From positions 1 to 33,905 of the forward strand of contig JAEZHT010000060.1 of NCBI GenBank assembly GCA_023436805.1: a stretch of 33,905 nt of DNA. Direction: 5' to 3'. Shown piece after piece: positions 24,897 through 32,270 of this stretch (its first letter is position 1; each line of letters begins with the position of its first letter). Source of the DNA: Bacillota bacterium (GTDB lineage Bacteria > Bacillota_I > Bacilli_A > Acholeplasmatales > UBA5453). The notes beneath the pieces are model-generated. The model saw nothing but the letters and a program-made list of their open reading frames with translations, searched no databases and was not told where the DNA came from. A program made the position numbers and the translations under genes.

Positions 24897-26454
24897 CATT
24901 AAACAATTGAGTTTGGAAGAGAAAATCGGCCAATTATTCATGTTTGGCATCCAAAAAGACCACCTCGATGACATAACAAAAGAGATGATTGTCAAATATA
25001 AACTCGGCAATGTGATTTTGTTTGCGAGAAACTGTGTTTCACCCAAACAACTCTTCGAATTGAATCAAGCTTTACAACAAGAAGCCATCAAACACCTCAG
25101 GTTACCCATGTTCATTTCTATCGACCAAGAAGGTGGAATGGTTACCCGCATTTTCAATGGTGCTACATTCTTTCCTGGCGCGATGACCATCGCTGCCACC
25201 CATGACATTCAATATGCACAAATAAATGGCGAATATATGGGGGAAGAATTGGATGCTTTGGGCATCAATATGAATTTAGCACCCATCCTAGATGTCAACA
25301 ATAACCCGAAAAATCCAGTCATTGGTGTGAGAAGTTATTCGGATGATCCAACGATGGTATCGGAATACGCTACCGTATTTTTCAAAGGGTTACAAAAACA
25401 TGTACTTGCCACAGGTAAACACTTCCCGGGTCATGGCGACACCCATTTGGACTCTCATTTAGCACTACCTAAGGTAGGCTATGACAGAAGTAGACTTGAA
25501 AAGATTGAATTGGTGCCATTCAAACACGCCATTCAAACTGGCATTCATGCTTTGATGACATCACACATCGATTTTCCTGCATTTACAGAAGGTGGACTGC
25601 CAGCCACATTGTCTAAAAAATGTTTAACAGACTTCTTAAGAGAAGAATTGAAGTTTGAAGGGCTCATCGTGACCGATGGCATGGAAATGAAAGCCGTACA
25701 AGATACCTATAGCACTGTAGAAGCCTCCCTAATGGCTGTTCAAGCTGGGGCAAACTTGGTTTGTATTTGTCATTCTTATGATTTGCAAATCCAAGCATTT
25801 TCAAGGTTCAAGGCAGCGGTATTATCCGGTGAATTACCGATGGCTATATTAGATGAAAGGGTATCTAGAGTACTCAAATACAAAGCCCTTTTAAATACCC
25901 ACATCGTGAATCGATCATTCAACGGGATTGAACCGGTGGTCAACAATGAAACACACCGTGCATTCGCACTTGAAACTGTGAGGAACGCAGCCACACTGGT
26001 CAAAGGTCAAGCCTATCAACCTCAAGGTAAAACACTATTCATCGGTGTCTCTCCTCAAGTCACTTCAGGGGCAGACGATACTGAAGGGGATTACTTGATT
26101 ACCAAAACCATCAAAGAAGCGTTACCAAGCTTGGGAAGGTATTTGATGCCTGTCAATCCAACCGATGAAACCATCGCTGAAATTGTGTTAAAAGCAAAAG
26201 CATATGATCAAGTGGTGGTCACAACATACAATGGCAACATCTATCAAAATCAACTCAAATTGGTATCTGAATTACAAGCGATTCATCCTGAGGTTTATGT
26301 CGTAGCGATGAGAAATCCTTACGATTTACACTTCAATCCAGACATCAAAAACTACGTTTGTTTATACGAATACACACCCAATTCGATGGCCATCCTCATC
26401 GAATACTTACAAGGTCATTTGACACTGAAAGGCAGGTTACCCATTCATGGATAA
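24886..26454 (+). CDS. nagZ: Beta-N-acetylglucosaminidase NagZ (GH3)
   Basis: This 522-residue GH3 protein carries KHFPGHGDTHLDSH (178-191), whose Asp189-Ser-His191 forms the Asp-His acid/base dyad seen in B. subtilis NagZ, and the nucleophile Asp264 in IVTDGMEM. An SIDQEGG segment (78-84) is also typical. A smaller C-terminal domain (about 360-522) resembles the second domain of the Gram-positive NagZ. It removes non-reducing-end GlcNAc and so alternates with NamZ in dismantling the glycan chain. B. subtilis NagZ (642 residues) is exported; this one is shorter, starts MIYDIKQLS and lacks a signal peptide. It overlaps namZ by 11 nt and the kinase gene by 8 nt. Confidence 0.93.
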   Translation: MIYDIKQLSLEEKIGQLFMFGIQKDHLDDITKEMIVKYKLGNVILFARNCVSPKQLFELNQALQQEAIKHLRLPMFISIDQEGGMVTRIFNGATFFPGAMTIAATHDIQYAQINGEYMGEELDALGINMNLAPILDVNNNPKNPVIGVRSYSDDPTMVSEYATVFFKGLQKHVLATGKHFPGHGDTHLDSHLALPKVGYDRSRLEKIELVPFKHAIQTGIHALMTSHIDFPAFTEGGLPATLSKKCLTDFLREELKFEGLIVTDGMEMKAVQDTYSTVEASLMAVQAGANLVCICHSYDLQIQAFSRFKAAVLSGELPMAILDERVSRVLKYKALLNTHIVNRSFNGIEPVVNNETHRAFALETVRNAATLVKGQAYQPQGKTLFIGVSPQVTSGADDTEGDYLITKTIKEALPSLGRYLMPVNPTDETIAEIVLKAKAYDQVVVTTYNGNIYQNQLKLVSELQAIHPEVYVVAMRNPYDLHFNPDIKNYVCLYEYTPNSMAILIEYLQGHLTLKGRLPIHG

Positions 26455-27358
26455 ATTCATCATTGGCATCGATGGTGGTGGCACCAAAACCCTCGCAGTG
26501 CTCTATGACATCGCTGGGCAAGAACTCGCTCGGGCATTGGGTGGATTTTCAAACTTCTCGATTGACGATCAAACTGCACTTAAAAACATCGAATCGACCA
26601 TAAAACAACTCATCGAAAAAATCCCATCTAAATCGTATGAACTTTGGATTGAACTCGGCATCGCTGGGGCAACCAAAATGAAAGACAAAGGGATTGAATC
26701 TTATTTATCTAAGTTGTTTAACGCAGAAGTTAGACTCAATACCGACGCGATGATTGGTTTATATTCGGTGGAAAGAGCCAAAGATCAAGCGGTCATCCTA
26801 GCGATTGGTGGGACAGGCAGTGCCGTCATCACATTGAAGGATGATGTCGTCAACACCATTGGTGGGTATGGTCATCTCTTAGGGGATGAAGGCAGTGCCT
26901 ATCATGTCGTCATCAGTGCATTTAAAAATTTAATTTATGAAAGTGAACACAATCTGGGATTCAGTCCTTTATCTCAGTTGTTACTTAAAGAAATCAAAGG
27001 CAACAGTGAAGCAGATATCATCGCTTATATCTACAACAAAAACAAAAGCGAAATTGCAGGCCTTTCACCGAAAATGGGTGAATTGGCAAGATCAGGGGAT
27101 GAACTGACCCTCTCTTTATACAAAAAAGAAGGGGAATTGCTGGGGGAACAAATTTACCTCGCATATCAAAGATTCATTCAACCACACCGTGTGAAGATTG
27201 CACCTAGGGGTTCATTTGTGCTCCAGGCACCAGTCGTCAAAACAGCCATGATCGCGTATCTTAAAGACAGAATGCCGTCTTTCGATATGGAAGAGACCAC
27301 AGAAGAACCCGTCAAGGGGGCATATCATCTGGCGATCAAACACTTTACAAAGGGGTAA
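26447..27358 (+). CDS. BadF/BadG-type amino-sugar kinase (MurK/NagK-like)
   Basis: This 303-residue protein is an ASKHA-fold kinase (PF01869). The phosphate-1 loop is GIDGGGTKT (7-15), the catalytic aspartate is probably Asp100 in NTDA, the phosphate-2 motif is AIGGTGS (119-125), and GGYGHLLGDEGS (139-150) is the family signature. Clostridium acetobutylicum MurK, of the same family, phosphorylates both MurNAc and GlcNAc at O6. Position directly before murQ supports production of MurNAc-6-phosphate here, as needed when sugars enter unphosphorylated through an ABC transporter. Whether it accepts both sugars cannot be read from the sequence, so I give no gene symbol. The C-terminal region has QAPVVK where adenosine-motif glycines are commoner. 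Confidence 0.85.
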   Translation: MDKFIIGIDGGGTKTLAVLYDIAGQELARALGGFSNFSIDDQTALKNIESTIKQLIEKIPSKSYELWIELGIAGATKMKDKGIESYLSKLFNAEVRLNTDAMIGLYSVERAKDQAVILAIGGTGSAVITLKDDVVNTIGGYGHLLGDEGSAYHVVISAFKNLIYESEHNLGFSPLSQLLLKEIKGNSEADIIAYIYNKNKSEIAGLSPKMGELARSGDELTLSLYKKEGELLGEQIYLAYQRFIQPHRVKIAPRGSFVLQAPVVKTAMIAYLKDRMPSFDMEETTEEPVKGAYHLAIKHFTKG

Positions 27359-27363
27359 AAACT

Positions 27364-28263
27364 ATGGTAGACATCGGAAAAATCAGTACTGAAAAACGTA
27401 ACGAAAACACAAGAAACATCGATTTGGTCGCAACCAAAGAAATCTTAAATATGATCAATAAAGAAGATAAATTGGTACCCATCGCTGTTGAGAAAGCCCT
27501 CGATCAAATCGCCCATGTGGTCGATGTGGTGACACAAGCCTTTAAAAAAGGTGGTCGTCTCATCTATGTCGGTGCAGGGACTTCAGGTCGACTCGGCGTC
27601 TTAGATGCTTCAGAATGTCCACCAACCTTTGGTGTATCTAAAGATATGGTAATTGGGATCATCGCAGGGGGAAACAAGGCCTTGAGATATCCGATTGAAA
27701 AAGTGGAAGATTCAAAAAAAGCGGCGATTAAAGATTTAAAGCGTAAAAAAATCACAGAAAACGATGTGATCATTGGTGTAACTGCCAGTGGACGTACACC
27801 GTATGCTGTAGGCGCAGTCGAATATGCCAATGAAGTGGGTTGTCAAACCGCTTGTATCACCACATCTTCAAACAGCGTCATCGCAGCCACAGCGAAATAC
27901 CCAATCGAAGCCATCACAGGTGCAGAACCACTCACAGGGTCTACCCGCATGAAATCAGGCACTGCTCAAAAACTCATCATGAATATGATTTCAACCGCTT
28001 CCATGGTTAAAATTGGTAAAGTCTATGAAAACCTCATGGTAGACGTTCAAATGTCAAACGACAAGTTGGTTTCAAGAGCAACCTCCATTGTCATGGACAT
28101 CACCGGGTGTGACAAAGAAATCGCTGTAACACACCTCAAAAAGTATGATTCTGTTAAATACGCCATCTTCGCCATTATGTCGAAAATTGAAGACAAAGAT
28201 AAAATCAAAGACATCTTATCTGACCACGATGGTAACATTAGAGAATCACTCAAACGTATCTAA
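27364..28263 (+). CDS. murQ: N-acetylmuramic acid 6-phosphate etherase MurQ
   Basis: This 299-residue SIS-domain enzyme is close to the usual length. It shows GAGTSGRLGVLDASECPP (70-87), VTASGRTPYA (139-148) and EPLTGSTRMKSGT (188-200). Glu84 and Glu115 correspond to the two catalytic glutamates of E. coli MurQ (Glu83 and Glu114). It cleaves the lactyl ether of MurNAc-6-phosphate to give GlcNAc-6-phosphate and D-lactate. It is the last gene of the operon, 5 nt after the kinase gene, and is followed by a strong terminator. No nagA or nagB lies nearby to take GlcNAc-6-phosphate further. Confidence 0.96.
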   Translation: MVDIGKISTEKRNENTRNIDLVATKEILNMINKEDKLVPIAVEKALDQIAHVVDVVTQAFKKGGRLIYVGAGTSGRLGVLDASECPPTFGVSKDMVIGIIAGGNKALRYPIEKVEDSKKAAIKDLKRKKITENDVIIGVTASGRTPYAVGAVEYANEVGCQTACITTSSNSVIAATAKYPIEAITGAEPLTGSTRMKSGTAQKLIMNMISTASMVKIGKVYENLMVDVQMSNDKLVSRATSIVMDITGCDKEIAVTHLKKYDSVKYAIFAIMSKIEDKDKIKDILSDHDGNIRESLKRI

Positions 28264-28270
28264 AAATGAA

Positions 28271-28297
28271 AGAACTCTATCGCTAGAGTTCTTTTTT
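28271..28297 (+). terminator. Terminator of the salvage operon, overlapping the end of the convergent GNAT gene
   Basis: AGAACTCTA/TAGAGTTCT, a perfect 9-bp stem with loop TCGC, is followed by a T-run. The right arm contains the last codons of the minus-strand gene. On the minus strand the following bases are also T-rich, so it may work in both directions. Confidence 0.9.
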
Positions 28298-29191
28298 CAT
28301 CATAAGAAAGGATTGTTCTTTGGTTGCACCAGCAGCCATGTAAATGTGCTGTGCAGGGTTATCTCTACCAGTAAATAGTGTCGTGTAGGTTGATCCCATA
28401 TCTTTAAAGATTTGAATCAATTTAAAGAATAAAAGCTTACCCGCACCTAACCCTTTCAATTCATCCAATACTTCAATTCCACCAAAGGTACCACGGCCAT
28501 CTTCAGCCACACCAACAGGACCAGTAAATCCCAGGATGACGCCATTCTTTAAAACATAAAGGATGGGTTTATTATAAGCCATACCTTGTTGAATGCTTAA
28601 AACAAATCCAGGGTTATTCAACCTTTTAAGGAAACCATCTACCAAATTTGAATGGCCAGTAATCATCTTAAATTCAATGCCCTGACTGTTTAATTTTTGA
28701 GTTTGTTGTTCGATGAATGCTAGATGATTGAATGATGAAACATCGATGTGATAGGTATCTTGAATGGCGTGTTCTTCATACCCAAGTGACTTCAATACTT
28801 GTACCACAGGTGAACCAAGAGGTACGCCTTGAGCATTCACATGGATGTATATATGTTTTACATAAAACGGGACTTTGATGGGGTTATAAAATGACCACCA
28901 AATGCTCTGAATACCCATATCTAAATGTTCAGTTTCAAGCTGTATTAATAAGTCTTTTTGAACCTCTATTGAACCTAAAAGATAAGCAATGTAACAGCGG
29001 TTATCGACCAAACTATAGAGTAACAACCCATCGATTTCATGGTTATTCATGTGTAAGTTCAGTTGGTGGTTGATTGAATGATTCAAAAATGATTCAAAGG
29101 ATATACTTACATAAAATCCATCAGCTTGAACTCTTTTTTGATAGAAATCATACGCTTTTTGAATCGTTTGATCGTCATATTTTTGAGACAT
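28283..29191 (-). CDS. GNAT-family N-acetyltransferase, two-domain
   Basis: The ATG at 29191 is preferred because AAAGG lies 9 nt upstream; ATG 29200 abuts that site and would add three residues. The 302-residue protein has a C-terminal GNAT domain with an acetyl-CoA loop, KGLGAGK (246-252, Lys replacing the usual Arg/Gln), and the NPAQHIYMAAGA segment (278-289). The N-terminal half (about 20-150) looks like a degenerate second GNAT domain. The gene converges on murQ. B. subtilis also has a GNAT gene (ybbJ) beside murQ, although that protein is shorter. Substrate unknown: an amino sugar or peptide of wall origin is a guess from context. Confidence 0.8.
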   Translation of the reverse strand: MSQKYDDQTIQKAYDFYQKRVQADGFYVSISFESFLNHSINHQLNLHMNNHEIDGLLLYSLVDNRCYIAYLLGSIEVQKDLLIQLETEHLDMGIQSIWWSFYNPIKVPFYVKHIYIHVNAQGVPLGSPVVQVLKSLGYEEHAIQDTYHIDVSSFNHLAFIEQQTQKLNSQGIEFKMITGHSNLVDGFLKRLNNPGFVLSIQQGMAYNKPILYVLKNGVILGFTGPVGVAEDGRGTFGGIEVLDELKGLGAGKLLFFKLIQIFKDMGSTYTTLFTGRDNPAQHIYMAAGATKEQSFLMMKKEL

Positions 29192-29253
29192 CCATATCAT
29201 CCTTTCATCTTGGCAATAGTTTTCGTACCATAAAAAAATGGCTTAAACGAATA

Positions 29254-29262
29254 TGATATAAT
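29254..29262 (+). promoter_or_regulatory. Extended -10 promoter for the GH18 gene
   Basis: TGATATAAT is an extended -10 (TGnTATAAT) 38 bp before the ATG at 29300. No clear -35 is seen, which extended -10 promoters can tolerate. The 29192-29299 gap separates divergent genes. Confidence 0.6.
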
Positions 29263-29299
29263 AAAATCATCCAAACTATAGAATTTAGAGGCCTATCTT

Positions 29300-31240
29300 A
29301 TGAAAAAAATCATACCAGCCTTCACCACATTTGTCATGCTTTTGATCTTGTGGGGCTGTCAAAATCCAGGGTTACAAACCGTCGAAGTCACGCTTGATTT
29401 AAACGGTGGACACATGGGGGTAGATTACCTATCCACTTTAACGCCCGATTCCACCTTGGTCATTCAAAGTAAAAACGACGTGGGTGGCGATACGTTATCG
29501 CTCTTCGATCATGACAACACAAAGCTCCGTTGGTTTTATAAACTGTTCATCCTATTCAATGAATCTACCCAATTGTATGAAGTCGTATATAAAGACCCCA
29601 TGACAGCGGCGGTAGAGAACCTAACCCTACCCAATTATGATTATATCATTGGGGCACACCAACAATTATCCAATCCTGAAAGTTTAAACCAAATCATGGC
29701 TTATACCCAAGACGCCAATACCAAGTTATTCGTCGATTTCAGTGTTGACCCAAACACATATACAACGGGCGAATTGGAGGTCAAATTTTATACAGAAGCA
29801 GAAATATATCAAAACCCTGTATTGAATTTGAAAGAAGCAACCAAATTACCTGTTCCAATCAAAGAAGGCTTCAGGTTCCTAGGTTGGTTATATGAAGGTA
29901 AAACTTATTTAAATTACCCAACCTATACCACCAACGACGGATTGAAAAACATCACATACATCGCACAATGGGGTTCAAAAACCATGACAGAACTAGAAAC
30001 CTATTTAAACAGTGTTTTACCCGAACTCACAGAAGAAAGCGTGGGGTTACCCTTAGTTTTCAGTGGCTTCAATTTAGAATGGTCATCGAGCCATCCGGAT
30101 GTCATTTCGAACAACGGTTTATACAAACGTCCGTATCAAACCACCACGGTGATTCTCACCGCGAACATCACCGGTGAAGTAGAAGATACCCTCACCTTTG
30201 AAGTGGTGGTACCAGGATACAAATCGCTTGAAGGCCCGATCGCATCCTCTTATATCTACCGTGGATACAATACGGTGGACGATGCTTTTTTCGAAACCTT
30301 AGACATCATCAATACAGCATTCATCACAGCAGATGGACAAGGCAATCTTTACGGAGAAACGTATTTAAGCAACATTCAAACATACATCATGCCCAAAGCG
30401 AAAATTTATGGTAACTGGGTCATCATGTCGGTTGCACCAGAATCATCTTGGAGTACCATCGCTGCGAGCCCTTCTTTAGTGAATACCTTTGCCAACAACA
30501 TCGTTTCGATGATTAACCAATATGGGTTTGATGGCGTCGATATCGATTGGGAGACCCCAACAGATGCTGAAAAAACAAGATACACAGCACTGATGAAAGT
30601 GGTTTATGAAAAAGTTAAAGCGAACAACCCAAACCACTTGGTAACCACAGCCATTACTGGCGGTATATGGCAACCACCAAGATATGATTTGAATAATTCA
30701 AAAGTTTATCTCGATTACATCAATCTGATGACTTACGGGATGAGTAACGGCAACGGTCAATACCAAAATGCTTTATACCGTGCCACCACTTACCACAACA
30801 CCACGCTGCTAGCGGGACGTTCATTATCAACAGCATCGATCGATGAAACCGTTAAAGATTTCAAATCGACTTATAACATTGATTATGAGAAAATCATCGT
30901 TGGTGTCGCATTCTATGGCATCAAACAAACCAGAACCTATAATTCAAGTACACAAACCTTTGGGTCTTGGGTCAATGCAGGGTCTGTGTATTATAACAAC
31001 ATCGTCTTAAGCTATTTAAACAACAATGACTACATCAAAGCTTACGATACACGTGCAGGCTTGCCTTATATATTGAAAAACGACGGGACCGAATTTATAT
31101 CCTATGATAACCCACGCTCGATTCAAGAAAAGAGCGATTATGTCATTGAAAAAGGTTTGGGCGGCATCATGTTTTGGGAATATGGCACCGATACCTCAGG
31201 TGAATTATTGATTGCGCTCAAAGATGGCTTAAATAAATAA
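29300..31240 (+). CDS. Lipoprotein GH18 glycoside hydrolase (chitinase/endo-N-acetylglucosaminidase family)
   Basis: AGAGG lies 8 nt before ATG 29300; the protein has 646 residues. The signal sequence ends in the lipobox LWGC (Cys20). An InlB/Flg_new-type repeat region (about 28-225, with LDLNGG and GFRFLGWLYEG) is followed by an Ig-like domain (about 225-310, with LEWSSSHPDVISNNG). A GH18 barrel follows (about 315-646). The catalytic motif DGVDIDWE occupies 411-418, with Glu418 as acid/base, and YINLMTYGM lies near 480. The family cleaves beta-1,4 bonds after GlcNAc in chitin, peptidoglycan or N-glycans by substrate-assisted catalysis. The nearby salvage genes favour peptidoglycan, but chitin is equally allowed by sequence. 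Confidence 0.88.
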   Translation: MKKIIPAFTTFVMLLILWGCQNPGLQTVEVTLDLNGGHMGVDYLSTLTPDSTLVIQSKNDVGGDTLSLFDHDNTKLRWFYKLFILFNESTQLYEVVYKDPMTAAVENLTLPNYDYIIGAHQQLSNPESLNQIMAYTQDANTKLFVDFSVDPNTYTTGELEVKFYTEAEIYQNPVLNLKEATKLPVPIKEGFRFLGWLYEGKTYLNYPTYTTNDGLKNITYIAQWGSKTMTELETYLNSVLPELTEESVGLPLVFSGFNLEWSSSHPDVISNNGLYKRPYQTTTVILTANITGEVEDTLTFEVVVPGYKSLEGPIASSYIYRGYNTVDDAFFETLDIINTAFITADGQGNLYGETYLSNIQTYIMPKAKIYGNWVIMSVAPESSWSTIAASPSLVNTFANNIVSMINQYGFDGVDIDWETPTDAEKTRYTALMKVVYEKVKANNPNHLVTTAITGGIWQPPRYDLNNSKVYLDYINLMTYGMSNGNGQYQNALYRATTYHNTTLLAGRSLSTASIDETVKDFKSTYNIDYEKIIVGVAFYGIKQTRTYNSSTQTFGSWVNAGSVYYNNIVLSYLNNNDYIKAYDTRAGLPYILKNDGTEFISYDNPRSIQEKSDYVIEKGLGGIMFWEYGTDTSGELLIALKDGLNK

Positions 31241-31248
31241 ACATTTGC

Positions 31249-31257
31249 TGATACAAT
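31249..31257 (+). promoter_or_regulatory. Possible extended -10 promoter before mgsA
   Basis: TGATACAAT fits TGnTAnAAT and lies 21 bp before the ATG. No -35 is evident. Read-through from the GH18 gene is an alternative since no terminator is visible in the 38-nt gap. Confidence 0.35.
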
Positions 31258-31278
31258 GGTATTAAGGTAGGTGATTTT

Positions 31279-31677
31279 ATGCGCGTTGCTCTCATTGCAC
31301 ATGACAAGAAAAAACCAGACATCATCGATTTAGCTAAAAAGTATCGCGACATTTTAAGTAAGCATACATTATATGCCACAGGCACCACAGGTACACTCAT
31401 CATCGGAGAAACTGGATTATCCATCATTCGAATGAAATCAGGTCCGATGGGTGGTGACCAACAAATCGGGTCCATGGTCGCTGATAACCAATTGGATTTG
31501 GTCATCTTTTTAAGAGACCCTTTGACAGCACAACCCCATGAACCGGATGTATCAGCTTTGTTACGCTTATGTGACGTATTTTCCATCCCGCTCGCAACCA
31601 ACAAGACCTCGGCTGAAATCATGCTAAAAGCCCTTGATGCCAATCAAATCTCTAATAAGTATTTATCGAGTAAATGA
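31279..31677 (+). CDS. mgsA: Methylglyoxal synthase
   Basis: This 132-residue protein follows AGGTGAT. It has ALIAHDKKK (4-12), ATGTTG (33-38), [11 protein letters not shown] (54-64) and [14 protein letters not shown] (77-90). Asp60, Asp80, His87 and Asp90 lie at a constant offset of 11 from the E. coli active-site residues Asp71, Asp91, His98 and Asp101. The enzyme turns dihydroxyacetone phosphate into methylglyoxal and phosphate, relieving sugar-phosphate build-up when carbon is plentiful. It is somewhat shorter than the E. coli enzyme (152), mainly at the ends. It may help a cell that takes in amino sugars in bursts; that link is inference. Confidence 0.95.
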   Translation: MRVALIAHDKKKPDIIDLAKKYRDILSKHTLYATGTTGTLIIGETGLSIIRMKSGPMGGDQQIGSMVADNQLDLVIFLRDPLTAQPHEPDVSALLRLCDVFSIPLATNKTSAEIMLKALDANQISNKYLSSK

Positions 31678-31678
31678 T

Positions 31679-32218
31679 ATGATGATAGACCTTACCAAGA
31701 CCATTAAAGATGGCATGGAAGTATACCCAGGAGATCCTGAAGTAACCTTAAAAGCCATCGCCACCATCGAAGCGGATGGCTATGAAAATCATTTATGGAC
31801 AACCACCATGCATGCGGGTACACACATCGATGGACCAAAACACATGCTTCTAAAACAAAAAGATATGTCACAATACCCCTTGGATTTCTTCATCGGGGTA
31901 GGCAAAAAAGTCACTACGAATGCCCCTTATTTAAACCAAGGGGAAACGATTTTACTGGTTGAAACCAAACATTTGTTAGATAAAGACTGTGTCAAAAACA
32001 ACCTAAAATCACCCATTCGTGTCGTTGTTATTGAAGGTTCATCACCCGATGAAGCCCCTTATGAAATCCATCAATTATTATTCAATCAAGGGATATTCAT
32101 CGTTGAAAACGCCACAAATTTTGAATTATTACCATTGGATCAATGTTTTAAAACGTATGTCATACCTTTGAAAATCGAAGCGGACAGCAGTCCGTGTCGA
32201 CTATTTGTTGAAATATAA
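31679..32218 (+). CDS. Cyclase-family metal-dependent hydrolase (kynurenine formamidase-like)
   Basis: The protein is 179 residues from ATG 31679 (or 178 from the adjacent ATG), beginning MIDLTKTI as is usual in the family; it starts one base after mgsA ends. The metal-binding motif HAGTHIDGPKH (45-55) is the HxGTHxDxPxH signature of PF04199. The YPGDP segment (16-20) is also typical. Characterised members include KynB, but no tryptophan-degradation gene is nearby, so the substrate is unknown. The ribosome site is poor, which suggests translational coupling to mgsA. Confidence 0.82.
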   Translation: MMIDLTKTIKDGMEVYPGDPEVTLKAIATIEADGYENHLWTTTMHAGTHIDGPKHMLLKQKDMSQYPLDFFIGVGKKVTTNAPYLNQGETILLVETKHLLDKDCVKNNLKSPIRVVVIEGSSPDEAPYEIHQLLFNQGIFIVENATNFELLPLDQCFKTYVIPLKIEADSSPCRLFVEI

Positions 32219-32270
32219 AAAAGTAAATACCCAACCATCATCTGTACGTATTATGTAGAGGTGATTTTTT

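Noticed and set aside
29228..29242. Small inverted repeat CCAT-A6-ATGG in the divergent intergenic region as an operator
   Set aside because: The arms are only four bases and the spacing is an A-tract, so chance is likely.
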